Source: a bacterium (GTDB lineage: Bacteria; Vulcanimicrobiota; Xenobia; Xenobiales; JADMJV01). Taken from it: DNA of 64,000 nt. The notes below the pieces were generated by a model. That model did no database searches. It was given only the letters and a program-made list of their open reading frames with translations, and was not told the origin of the DNA. The position numbers were made by a program, and so were the translations under genes. This document shows positions 9,524-17,625 of the stretch, in pieces. The stretch lies in assembly GCA_018266105.1 (NCBI GenBank), contig JAFEBA010000023.1:681-64680 (forward strand). The letters run 5' to 3'. Position 1 is the first letter of the stretch. Each line of letters opens with the position of its first letter.

Positions 9524-11112
9524 GGCTTGGGGAGCGGAACCGAGCGGGCGGCCTCGCGCAGGCGTCGGTAATCGGGATTTCCTAGCGAACTCAAAGCCTC
9601 GACAATCACTTCGCTTTCGATGCCATCTTCGCGGTCCTGAATGCGACAGCGGTCGTAGAGTCGGTCAAGCAGCGGGTAGCGCGGAGGGGTGCCGTCCAGG
9701 CGGATGGGCCGCCGCCTCTCCACGTCCTTGACCGCGTTGGGGGCCTCTCCAGCCCGGATGGCCTGCACATCTTGCAGCAACGCCAGCCAATACTCGCCGA
9801 TTTGCTCGGGCGTGGCTCGTAGATTGGCGGCCATCTGGGAGTCAACTCGCAACCATTCCCCTTCCAGAACGCGAATTACGTAGTCTTTCCCTTCTTTGAG
9901 CCCGCGCAGGTTCTTGGGACCCTCAGGGTGCAACCAATCCCCCCACAGGCCCGAGGCAAAGCGGGCCCGGTCCAGAGCCAGAAGCTGTTGCTCGGGCGCC
10001 AGCAGAGCCACTTCGATGCCGCACCAAAGGACGGAGCCACAAAGTTGCCGGCCGACCGCCGCCGGCTGCCAACCCAGTGCCTGGTCGAGCCAGGCGGGAG
10101 CAGGGGGAGGCGGCAGGCTGCGCCAGCACCAGGCCAGTCCCGCCAGCGTCCAGACCAGCCAGACCAGGCTCCAAGGCAGAGCTTTGCCTCGAGCCGGCAT
10201 CGCCGACTTGTAGCTGACGTGGCGGGTGGGTAATTCGCTAATCGCGTCCGGCCGACTGGGAGAAACGACGCTCGCCACCGGCGGATTGGCCAGTGCGTCG
10301 ATCAGAGCGCTGGCGCTGGAGTAGCGCTGTTCCGGCTTTTTCTCCAGGGCCTTGAGCAAAACCCGGTCCACATAGAAAGGCAGGTCCTCTCGCCGTCGGG
10401 TGGGGGACTGTGGGGTCTCGAAGGCCTGTCGCTGCAGAACCTGAGCCAGGTTGTCGGAGCGAAAAGGGGTGGTCCCCACCAGACATTCATACAGGATAGT
10501 CGCCAGGCTGTAGACATCCGCTTCCGGTCCCGCAACCTGGTCTGAGAATTGCTCGGGAGCCATATACTCGGGAGTACCCGGCAGGACCCCGGTGCGTGTG
10601 AGGCGGCTACCCTGCTCCACCCGAGCCACCCCGAAGTCGGCGATCTTCAGACAGTCTGGAGTTTGAAAGAGCAGATTCTCCGGCTTGAGGTCTCGGTGGA
10701 TCACCTTTTCCTGGTGAGCATAATCCAGCGCCGAGGCAACCGGGGCAAAGAGCCTTATGCAATGTTCCACGGTCCAAAGTTCGCCCTTGTCCTCAAGCCG
10801 CGAACGCAAGTTACCGCCGGCAACATACTCCATCACCAGGTAGACGCCCACATCCGGATCATCTTTCCAGGTCAAAGTTTTCACGATATTGGGATGACTG
10901 AGACGCTGGGTAAGCTCCGCCTCGCGCTGAAAACGCTTGCGAAATTCGGGCTCCGACTCCAAACTCAAATTGAGTAACTTTAAAGCAAAGGGCTGACCTT
11001 GCTCGTCCTCGGCCAGAAAAACACTGCTCATCCCGCCCTGGCCCAGCTTGCGCACCAGCCGATAAGGCCCTATTTGACGAAGCCGACCGCTTTCCACCGA
11101 TTTTGTTTCCAC
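9520..11112 (-). CDS. Membrane Ser/Thr protein kinase (PknB-like)
   Basis: The N-terminal 280 residues form a Hanks-type kinase. The glycine loop is GQGGMSSV (24-31), the ATP lysine is K45, the catalytic loop is HRDLKPEN (139-146), DFG is at 159-161 and PEYMAPE at 181-187. A juxtamembrane stretch leads to one membrane helix (about 310-332), and the last 200 residues are predicted outside the cytoplasm; they contain no PASTA repeat and I do not recognise them. All catalytic residues are present, so the kinase should be active. It is the first gene of an operon with an FHA-ABC transporter and a secreted protein, which suggests that it phosphorylates a protein read by the FHA domain. It is divergent from the secretin gene, 65 bases away. 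Confidence 0.93.
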   Translation of the reverse strand: METKSVESGRLRQIGPYRLVRKLGQGGMSSVFLAEDEQGQPFALKLLNLSLESEPEFRKRFQREAELTQRLSHPNIVKTLTWKDDPDVGVYLVMEYVAGGNLRSRLEDKGELWTVEHCIRLFAPVASALDYAHQEKVIHRDLKPENLLFQTPDCLKIADFGVARVEQGSRLTRTGVLPGTPEYMAPEQFSDQVAGPEADVYSLATILYECLVGTTPFRSDNLAQVLQRQAFETPQSPTRRREDLPFYVDRVLLKALEKKPEQRYSSASALIDALANPPVASVVSPSRPDAISELPTRHVSYKSAMPARGKALPWSLVWLVWTLAGLAWCWRSLPPPPAPAWLDQALGWQPAAVGRQLCGSVLWCGIEVALLAPEQQLLALDRARFASGLWGDWLHPEGPKNLRGLKEGKDYVIRVLEGEWLRVDSQMAANLRATPEQIGEYWLALLQDVQAIRAGEAPNAVKDVERRRPIRLDGTPPRYPLLDRLYDRCRIQDREDGIESEVIVEALSSLGNPDYRRLREAARSVPLPKP

Positions 11113-11177
11113 ACCCCGGCGTAGGGATACTGCTTTCTGAGAAAAGGAAAAGCTAAGCCGAACTCTAAAACGCCCGA

Positions 11178-13598
11178 GTGAAATTGAAAACTAGTCTATG
11201 CATGATCGGGCTCAGCGCCGGCCTGGCTTGGGCCCAACCGCCTTCGCCCCTGCCTGGCCCTTTGATCAAGCCGGATGCTCAACGCAACCTGCGGCGTGGA
11301 CCGATTTCAATGAATTACGAGAACCTGGACATTCGCGTGTTGGCCCGCATTGTGTCGGAATTGACCGGGCGCACCGTCATTCTGGATGAGGGCGTGACGG
11401 GCAAAGTCACCTTGCTGGCCAGCTCCCAGATGAGTTCCGAAGAACTGTGGCAGGTCTTTCAAGGGGTTCTTAGCAAAAATGGCTTTGCGCTGCGCCAAAA
11501 CGGCGGAATCTATCAGGTCATGCCGATGGCGGATGTGCGCCGCGACTCGCGCAACTCGAGCATGGTGGTTATGCTGCGAGAAGGTGACGCCACTCAGCTT
11601 CTGACTGCAATTCGTCCCTACATCAGCGACCCCAACGGAACTCAGGCCTATGCCGCGGGCAAAGCCCTGGTGCTGGTGGACACCCCCGAAGTCTTGCGTC
11701 AGGTCGCCTCCCTGGTTCGTTCGCTGGATCGGGCCACCCCCAAGATCACAACCGAGACGATTTTCCTGCAGTATGCCGAAGCCGAGAAGATGGCGCCGGT
11801 GCTGCAGAACGTGCTGCAGCGCACTCTCCTGGTGCCGGGCGCGAGCCAACCTCTGGTGGCCGCCTTCCCTCCCACCAATGCTTTGCTGGTTCAGGCCAAT
11901 CCGGTCCAGCTCAAAGAAATTCGGGATACGGTGGCAGCTCTGGATGTCCCCAAAGCCGCACCACTTACGGTGGAGAAGCCTCGCTACTTCGTCTACAAGC
12001 TCCAGCAAGGCAAGGCCGAGGACGTGGCTAAAATCGTTCAGGACTTGCTGACCGAGCGCAAGCGCGCTCAGGACGAGGAAGAAAACCGCCGAGGCCGCCA
12101 GGCCGCCGGTTCAACCACCGGCACAGCCAATACCACCTCGGCCGGCACCGCCAACGCCGACAAAGGCGCGGCCGCTCCCGGAGGCCTTCCTACCGTCCCG
12201 ATTCCCACTCCGGTCACCGGGGCTACTCCCAACGCCCCCTCTCAGCTGGTCTATGTGGGCGCCCGGGTGGGCGCAGACCCGGAACTGAATGCCGTGCTGG
12301 TCTACATCAGCCCCAGCGAATACCCGAGCATCCGCTCCCTGCTGGGCAGCCTGGATCGCAAACGTAAGCAGATCCTGGTGCACGCCATGGTGGCCGAAGT
12401 CAGCCTGACCGACCTTCTGAATGCCGGTTCCAAATTGCAACTGTTTGACACCAGCGGCCCGGTGGCCAGCTTCAACGGTGGCGCCAGCGAGGAAGGTCTG
12501 CTTTCATTCCTGACCTCGGGCCAGTTTTTGGTCGGCGCCAGCGGAGGTAGCTCCAAAACGGTCAATGTGAGCGGTCGCGACGTTCAGGTGCCCAGCCTCT
12601 TCGCCTTCCTCACGGGAGAGCGCAACAATCGTAACTTTGAGCTGATCTCCTCGCCCAGACTGGTAGCCACCGACCACAAGAAGGCGGAAATGAAGGTCGG
12701 CAATGTGGTGCCCTTCGCCACCGGCGCCCGTTTTTCTCAAACCGGCCAGCCCATCGTCACCTACGACTATAAAGACGTTGGAATCAAGTTGGAGTTCACC
12801 CCTCACATCTCTCAGGGTCAGACCATTCGTCTGGAACTGGAACAAGAGGTCCAGGAAGTCACCGAATTCTTAAATCAGAACCTGGGCGGCTTCGGCTATG
12901 TGATCCCGCTCATCTCCAATCGACGCGTGAAGACCGATGTGAATTTGCGAGACGGCGAGACCTTGCTCATCGGCGGCCTGATCTCCAAGCGAACCACCGA
13001 AACCATCCATAAAGTGCCGATTTTGGGGGACATTCCCCTGATTCAAAATCTCTTCCGGGAACTGCGCAACGAGCAGAAGAAGACCTCACTGTTCATTGCC
13101 CTGACACCTTATGTGGTCAACGGTCCGGAAGACATTAACCGCATTGATGAAGCCTATGCCCAGTTCCTGGCCAAGGAACCTTTGCCCAGTCAGGCTCAAT
13201 GGGAACCGCGCACTACAGACCTGGGACCGCAAGCGGTGACTGACCCGTACGCGGCCAATCCCCAAGATCCGCAACCGTTCCTGATGATGTCTCCGCTTCA
13301 GATGCAGCCCCCCACCAGTACCGATCGGCTGCGCCAGGGCAGACTGGTTTTGAAGAACCAGGACAGCAAATTGGAAGCTGAAGTCGAACTCCACATGCTG
13401 GTCACCCGGCCGGACAAAACGGTGGAAGAAATGATCTTGCCCAAGACTCGTCTGGCGCCCGGCGAGACCCGAGAAACCACCCTCGATCCCTATCCATTTC
13501 CTGAAAAAGCCGGCGACTACCGCTTCGAAGTGGAAGCCTTCGTCAACGGCAAGCGGGTCGGCAAAACCACCAATCCAACCGTGATCCACAATCCGTAG
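11178..13598 (+). CDS. Secretin (GspD/PilQ family) outer-membrane channel
   Basis: The 806-residue protein has a signal peptide (to about residue 19), an N0/STN-like domain (YENLDIRVLARIVSELTG), N1/N2-type KH modules, and the C-terminal secretin core. The core is marked by VPLISNRRVKTDVNLRDGE and GGLISKRTTETIHKVPILGD. Secretins form multimeric outer-membrane pores for type II secretion, type IV pili or DNA uptake. A low-complexity Ala/Gly/Thr linker (about 298-350) splits the N-domains. About 130 residues follow the core and end in a beta-rich, Ig-like segment, which is unusual. No other gsp or pil gene is in the window, so its machine is unknown. The start is a GTG with weak ribosome-binding support. 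Confidence 0.88.
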   Translation: MKLKTSLCMIGLSAGLAWAQPPSPLPGPLIKPDAQRNLRRGPISMNYENLDIRVLARIVSELTGRTVILDEGVTGKVTLLASSQMSSEELWQVFQGVLSKNGFALRQNGGIYQVMPMADVRRDSRNSSMVVMLREGDATQLLTAIRPYISDPNGTQAYAAGKALVLVDTPEVLRQVASLVRSLDRATPKITTETIFLQYAEAEKMAPVLQNVLQRTLLVPGASQPLVAAFPPTNALLVQANPVQLKEIRDTVAALDVPKAAPLTVEKPRYFVYKLQQGKAEDVAKIVQDLLTERKRAQDEEENRRGRQAAGSTTGTANTTSAGTANADKGAAAPGGLPTVPIPTPVTGATPNAPSQLVYVGARVGADPELNAVLVYISPSEYPSIRSLLGSLDRKRKQILVHAMVAEVSLTDLLNAGSKLQLFDTSGPVASFNGGASEEGLLSFLTSGQFLVGASGGSSKTVNVSGRDVQVPSLFAFLTGERNNRNFELISSPRLVATDHKKAEMKVGNVVPFATGARFSQTGQPIVTYDYKDVGIKLEFTPHISQGQTIRLELEQEVQEVTEFLNQNLGGFGYVIPLISNRRVKTDVNLRDGETLLIGGLISKRTTETIHKVPILGDIPLIQNLFRELRNEQKKTSLFIALTPYVVNGPEDINRIDEAYAQFLAKEPLPSQAQWEPRTTDLGPQAVTDPYAANPQDPQPFLMMSPLQMQPPTSTDRLRQGRLVLKNQDSKLEAEVELHMLVTRPDKTVEEMILPKTRLAPGETRETTLDPYPFPEKAGDYRFEVEAFVNGKRVGKTTNPTVIHNP

Positions 13599-13652
13599 CG
13601 GAGTTTACAACTCTTTAGCCACCGTCAGCAGACTTTAAAGTAGCCTGAGTCT

Positions 13653-14201
13653 ATGAAACTCCCGGCCAACTTGCTGCGTCTCCCCGACGTCCGTCAGACG
13701 ACCGACTACTCCTGCGGTCCCACCGCCCTTCAGGCGGTTCTGGGCTATTACGGAGAAGAGCACTTTGAGCAAGACCTGATGCAGCTCTGCTCGGCCGACC
13801 CGCAAGAAGGAACCCCGCCGGAGCGCCTGGCCGAAGCCGCTCGCTCCCTGGGCTTCCAGGCCGAAATCCGTCAGAATCTGTCCCTGGACGACCTGAAGAC
13901 TTCAATCGATAACGGGGTTCCCGTCATGGTGGCCGGTCAGGCCTGGCGCAACGAGGACCAGGTCAACATGCCCTGGAGCGACATTTGGGACAGCGGTCAC
14001 TGGATGGTGGCGGTGGGTATCGACGATAAGAATGTCTATTTTGAAGACCCCTCCATCCTGGGCAGCCTTGGCTCCATTCCGCGTCAGGAATGGGTGCAAC
14101 GTTGGCATGATGTGGACGCGGACAAGCCCTTCATTCAGGGCGGGGTGTTCATTTCCGGCAAGCCTCCTTCACCACCGCCACTGGTGATGCACGTCGACTG
14201 A
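13653..14201 (+). CDS. C39-family cysteine peptidase-like protein
   Basis: The 182 residues make a papain-like C39 domain. The catalytic Cys is in TTDYSCGPTALQAVLGYYG (about residues 17-35), the His in SGHWMVAVG and the Asp/Asn position in YFEDPS. Peptidases of this fold cleave Gly-Gly leaders when fused to ABC exporters, but here the domain is alone, as in many cytosolic C39-like proteins. The N-terminus has no signal peptide. The gene stands 55 bases after the secretin and may be cotranscribed with it. The exact substrate cannot be told. Confidence 0.8.
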   Translation: MKLPANLLRLPDVRQTTDYSCGPTALQAVLGYYGEEHFEQDLMQLCSADPQEGTPPERLAEAARSLGFQAEIRQNLSLDDLKTSIDNGVPVMVAGQAWRNEDQVNMPWSDIWDSGHWMVAVGIDDKNVYFEDPSILGSLGSIPRQEWVQRWHDVDADKPFIQGGVFISGKPPSPPPLVMHVD

Positions 14202-14203
14202 AA

Positions 14204-14239
14204 CGAAAATGCCTCCTGCGCGGTCAACGCAGGAGGCAT
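14204..14239 (-). terminator. Rho-independent terminator for the minus-strand gene
   Basis: A perfect 12-bp stem (ATGCCTCCTGCG, 14209-14220, with its complement at 14228-14239) has a seven-base loop. On the minus strand it is followed by TTTTCGTTT; on the plus strand no T-run follows. It therefore best serves the small membrane protein at 14265-14660, though it also lies just after the C39 gene. Confidence 0.75.
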
Positions 14240-14264
14240 CCTCCGGGAGGCGGGTGGCCTGAAC

Positions 14265-14660
14265 TTAGCGACGGCTGGACGCGTAGAGTCCGGCTACAGC
14301 CAGGGCCGCGATTCCTCCGCCGATCAGCAAGAAGGCCATATTGCTGGAATCCTCGGTCGCCGAAGTCTGCACAATTTTGGTCACCGAAGTTTCCTTGGTG
14401 GTCTTCTCGGTGCTGGTCGGCACGGCCACGCTGCTGGGGCTATCCACGTGAACGTTCACATCCGGCGCGGGAGCCTGCACCACTTTCGTCTCGGGAGCCT
14501 GCAAATTCACGTTCACATCGGTCTTCTCAACCGGTGCGGGCGTCGAATCCGCTGTATTGGTGTAGGTCGGCTCACTGGTGGTCTGGTCTTGAGCGTAGAT
14601 CGCCGGCGCACCCAAGAGCGAGCCCGCCAGCAACATGGTGGTCAATAATACCTTATTCAT
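14265..14660 (-). CDS. Small secreted/anchored protein, Thr/Pro/Val-rich
   Basis: A strong Shine-Dalgarno (GGAGGAAG) fixes the start at ATG 14660, not the in-frame ATG 15 bases upstream, giving 131 residues. A signal peptide (cleavage near IYAQD) is followed by a low-complexity stretch rich in Thr, Pro and Val, with two copies of a DVNVxxxxP-like phrase. The C-terminus has a membrane helix (about 104-126) ending in ASSRR. It is thus an envelope protein anchored at its C-terminus, perhaps a spacer between membrane and cell wall. I recognise no family. It is monocistronic with its own terminator. Confidence 0.65.
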   Translation of the reverse strand: MNKVLLTTMLLAGSLLGAPAIYAQDQTTSEPTYTNTADSTPAPVEKTDVNVNLQAPETKVVQAPAPDVNVHVDSPSSVAVPTSTEKTTKETSVTKIVQTSATEDSSNMAFLLIGGGIAALAVAGLYASSRR

Positions 14661-14880
14661 AAATTCTTCCTCCACTTGAACGGACCTGAAGCGGTCCCGT
14701 TGCTAGGCTCAGCTTAGCCCAGACAGGGCCGGATTCTTAGGAGAGATTGTCCTGCCTGTGGAATCCGTTGATCCCTCGCTGCGGGTACCGCGATACCAGG
14801 CCAATCGCTGCCCTGGCCCATATGATGCTGAGGACGGCGGTGCCGGCTCGGCATCGCGAATTGTGTGGAGGAATCGAACG

Positions 14881-15342
14881 ATGTGGAAAAATTATCTGGC
14901 AGTGGCCGCGGTCAGCGCGGCTCTCTTCGGGCCGGCTCTGGCCGAAAATCTCCAGAATCGCGAGCAGGTGGACCGGATTGAACCCGGCGTGGCCATCGAC
15001 ATGAACGAGACCGGCAAAATCCCGGCGGTGGTGACCACCTACTTCAACGGTCAGGTCTTCCTGACCACCGAGGACGACAAGAAACTTTCATTCCAGGTGC
15101 CAGCCTCACAGCCAATGTGGTTCGGCAGCCGCGAAGCCTCGACCTCGGACCTGGTGCCGGGCGCTCACGTGATCGTGCTGTTGCCCAAGCACAAGGAAAT
15201 GCGCGTGCGTGAAATGGTCGGAGACCGCGCTCGCATCGGAACCTACGAGGGGTTGATCACCATCCCCGTGGCTCTGGTGGAGCAATTTGACGCCGACTAC
15301 TACATGTACGTGCACGAGCGCGACAGCGAACACCAGAACTAA
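14881..15342 (+). CDS. Small secreted protein of unknown function
   Basis: ATG 14881 follows a clear GGAGGAA Shine-Dalgarno; the longer open frame upstream is not supported. The 153 residues begin with a signal peptide (cleavage near GPALA-E), and the mature part is predicted mainly beta, with the phrase FNGQVFLTTEDDKKLSFQVP. No catalytic or binding motif stands out and I do not recognise the family. The gene is flanked by short intergenic regions and has its own terminator, suggesting a stand-alone, probably well expressed, periplasmic protein. Confidence 0.65.
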   Translation: MWKNYLAVAAVSAALFGPALAENLQNREQVDRIEPGVAIDMNETGKIPAVVTTYFNGQVFLTTEDDKKLSFQVPASQPMWFGSREASTSDLVPGAHVIVLLPKHKEMRVREMVGDRARIGTYEGLITIPVALVEQFDADYYMYVHERDSEHQN

Positions 15343-15352
15343 ATAAAACTTC

Positions 15353-16096
15353 TCACTGGGCTGGTCCGAGGACCGGCCCCTTTTTTATTTCCGCCAGAAT
15401 GCTCTCCACCAAGATCCGGCCCAGAATCTCCAGGGTCTGGCGGCCTTCCTCAGCCGTGGCCAGACGCGGGCTCCCGAAGTAAGCCTTGGGACCTCCGGCT
15501 TCGGCAAAGCTGGACTTCTTTTGCTGGATGGCATCCAGCAAGGAGTGCGGAACGTCGGGCAAATCGCAGTCCCCAACCAGTTCCGGAGAGCGCCAGAGGA
15601 CGACTGAGCTCTCATACTGGCCGGCATGGCAGGCCCCGCTTTGGAACTCCGCGCTCAAACGACGGGCGTTCTTGCCCCGGGTCATATCCGGGAAAGCCAG
15701 CGCCAGTGGAAAATCGCTGAGGGCCTGGCGAAGACTGGTCAGATGCTCGGGGTCAAAATGCGAGTTAGCAATGGCCAGCATCGGCCACCCCCGCAGGTTA
15801 TGGCCCAGATCCTGGAACATGGCCCGGGTGGTCGAAGCCGAAAAACTGAGGGTGCCCGAGAATTCTCGAGCGAATGCGGCCGGCGTAAAGCTCCAGGTCG
15901 GCAAAATCAGGCCCTGCAGTCCGTGTTGCTGCAACTGCGAGCAGGCCTCCAGGGCCATGCCTTCTGAGATAATATCATCGGTGCAAAGCGGAAGATGGGG
16001 CCCGTGAGCCTCGATAGCTCCTATCGGCAAGATGGGAATGCAGGTGGAGCGATCCAGGCTTTGCATCTGCGAGTAGGTCATCCGGTTCCAGTACAT
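15353..16096 (-). CDS. Creatininase-family amidohydrolase
   Basis: The 247-residue protein carries the creatininase metal-binding signature LPIGAIEAHGPHLPLCTDD (about residues 23-41), with the usual Glu, His and Asp ligands. Family members are metal-dependent amidohydrolases acting on creatinine, formamide intermediates of riboflavin/F420 synthesis, or the mycofactocin precursor (MftE). The second motif, normally NGHGGN, reads NSHFDPEH here, so one or more secondary positions differ and activity toward creatinine should not be assumed. No mycofactocin or deazaflavin gene is nearby. The start at ATG 16096 opens directly into conserved sequence. Confidence 0.8.
   Translation of the reverse strand: MYWNRMTYSQMQSLDRSTCIPILPIGAIEAHGPHLPLCTDDIISEGMALEACSQLQQHGLQGLILPTWSFTPAAFAREFSGTLSFSASTTRAMFQDLGHNLRGWPMLAIANSHFDPEHLTSLRQALSDFPLALAFPDMTRGKNARRLSAEFQSGACHAGQYESSVVLWRSPELVGDCDLPDVPHSLLDAIQQKKSSFAEAGGPKAYFGSPRLATAEEGRQTLEILGRILVESILAEIKKGPVLGPAQ
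15358..15386 (+). terminator. Rho-independent terminator
   Basis: A GC-rich hairpin (GGGCTGGTCC at 15358-15367 pairing with GGACCGGCCC at 15370-15379, one G-T pair) is followed by six T. It ends the small secreted gene and overlaps the last codons of the convergent creatininase gene. Confidence 0.8.
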
Positions 16097-16200
16097 GAGG
16101 CGAGACTTCGCGGATTGGCAGCCGCGGGCCTGGGGTGCTAGAATGAAGACCTCAAATCAGTGCCTGGCTTCGGGGCCTGTGGTACGAAGCATTTCATCAG

Positions 16201-17565
16201 ATGAGTCACTGGGAACCGGCCCATCGGGCCAGCGTTCGTCACCGAGTGGCCGTGGAAGCGGCCCGACTTCTCTACACCCGCGAGTATCGCGAATATTTCC
16301 AGGCCAAGCGGGTGGCCGCCAAGCGTCAGGGCACCATTCACCTGCCCAGCAATCGGGAAATCCACGAACAACTGCTACACATCGCTCGCCGATTGGAGGG
16401 CGATGAACATAGGCTGCGAGTCGAGTCCATGCGCCGTGCCGCTGTCAAGGTCATGGAGCGACTCGAAGCATGGTTGCCGCGCATCATCGGTTCAGTCTGG
16501 ACCGGTCATATTCGCCAGGGCTCGGACATCGACATCAACTGCTACTGCGATGAAGTGGAAGCCGTGCTGGCCGCCCTCTCTGACTGGGGTCCAGAATTGG
16601 TGATCGTGCGCGCCAAGGAGCAGGAGTTTCAGCACGTTCACTTGCTCGACGTGGAAGGCTACGCCTGTGAGATAACCATTTATGATTGGGCTCAGCGCTA
16701 CGAGCACCCGCGCTGCTCGATCCGGGGCGGACCCATGCCGCGAGGGACTCTGGCGGAACTGCGCGGCCTGCTGACCAGGCCCGACAAGCCCACCGGCAGC
16801 TGGCGTCAGGGGCCCTGGCAAATCGAGGGTCTGTATGCCTGCCAGGGAGTCCTGCAAAATGGTTATCACCACGCGGATGTGTTTGACCACACTATGGAAG
16901 TGGTGGCTGGAGTTCAGCGCATGCTTACGGACGGATTCGCACGTTTCCCCGAGTGGGCGGAGAAGTTGAAGGAGTGCGTGGACGGGCCCCTGCTGTTGCT
17001 GGCGGCCTACTGCCACGACCTGGGCAAACCCGCCACGCAATCCTTCACTCAGGACGGGAGAATCCGCTTCATCGGCCACGAACGCGGCAGCGCTCAACTG
17101 AGCGAGCATATCGCCCGCCGCCTGGGCCTGATCGACTGCGAACGGCGGGAACTGGTGGCGCTGGTGGCTCAGCACATGGAAACTCACCTGGCCGTGGACG
17201 GCCCGCCCTCGCGCATTCACGCCATGTTTCGGGCGGTGGGCAAGCGCATGCCGGAACTTGCCCTGCTCTCCCTGGCCGATGTGGAGGCCGCCCGCGGCCC
17301 GGCCCAGACCGAGATTCATCTGGAGCAGCAAAAAGACTTCGTGGACTTTTTGCTGCAGCAATATTTCGAGCAAGGTTTTCTGGCCAATCCCTGCCTGCCC
17401 GTTTCCGGCGAGGAGCTGCTGGAGCAGTTCGGCGACCTGGACCATCGGACACTGACGAGAATTCTGAATCAACTGCGGGACGACTACGTGGACGGCGATT
17501 TCGAAAGCCAGGAGGAAGGCCTGTCTCTGGCCTCCGAGTATCTGTGCGATCCTCATTATCGATAA
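16201..17565 (+). CDS. Nucleotidyltransferase-HD domain fusion protein
   Basis: In 454 residues the protein joins an N-terminal helical region (1-85), a minimal nucleotidyltransferase (about 85-185, with GSVWTGHIRQGSDIDINCYC as the G-S-x(n)-D-x-D motif) and an HD phosphohydrolase (about 215-400). The HD part shows FDHTMEVV and AAYCHDLGKP. The arrangement resembles bacterial CCA-adding enzymes or poly(A) polymerases, which also pair a nucleotidyltransferase with an HD domain, but the tRNA-binding middle is shorter and the typical GGxVRD motif is absent. It may act on RNA, a nucleotide or a protein. Two copies of the dispersed GATAACCA word fall inside the gene (16671 and 16860). Confidence 0.7.
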   Translation: MSHWEPAHRASVRHRVAVEAARLLYTREYREYFQAKRVAAKRQGTIHLPSNREIHEQLLHIARRLEGDEHRLRVESMRRAAVKVMERLEAWLPRIIGSVWTGHIRQGSDIDINCYCDEVEAVLAALSDWGPELVIVRAKEQEFQHVHLLDVEGYACEITIYDWAQRYEHPRCSIRGGPMPRGTLAELRGLLTRPDKPTGSWRQGPWQIEGLYACQGVLQNGYHHADVFDHTMEVVAGVQRMLTDGFARFPEWAEKLKECVDGPLLLLAAYCHDLGKPATQSFTQDGRIRFIGHERGSAQLSEHIARRLGLIDCERRELVALVAQHMETHLAVDGPPSRIHAMFRAVGKRMPELALLSLADVEAARGPAQTEIHLEQQKDFVDFLLQQYFEQGFLANPCLPVSGEELLEQFGDLDHRTLTRILNQLRDDYVDGDFESQEEGLSLASEYLCDPHYR

Positions 17566-17625
17566 AGCGCAGTCGATCACAGGATAGAGGCCTACCTCGT
17601 CTCTCTTTCAGAAAGCGAGGCTCAC

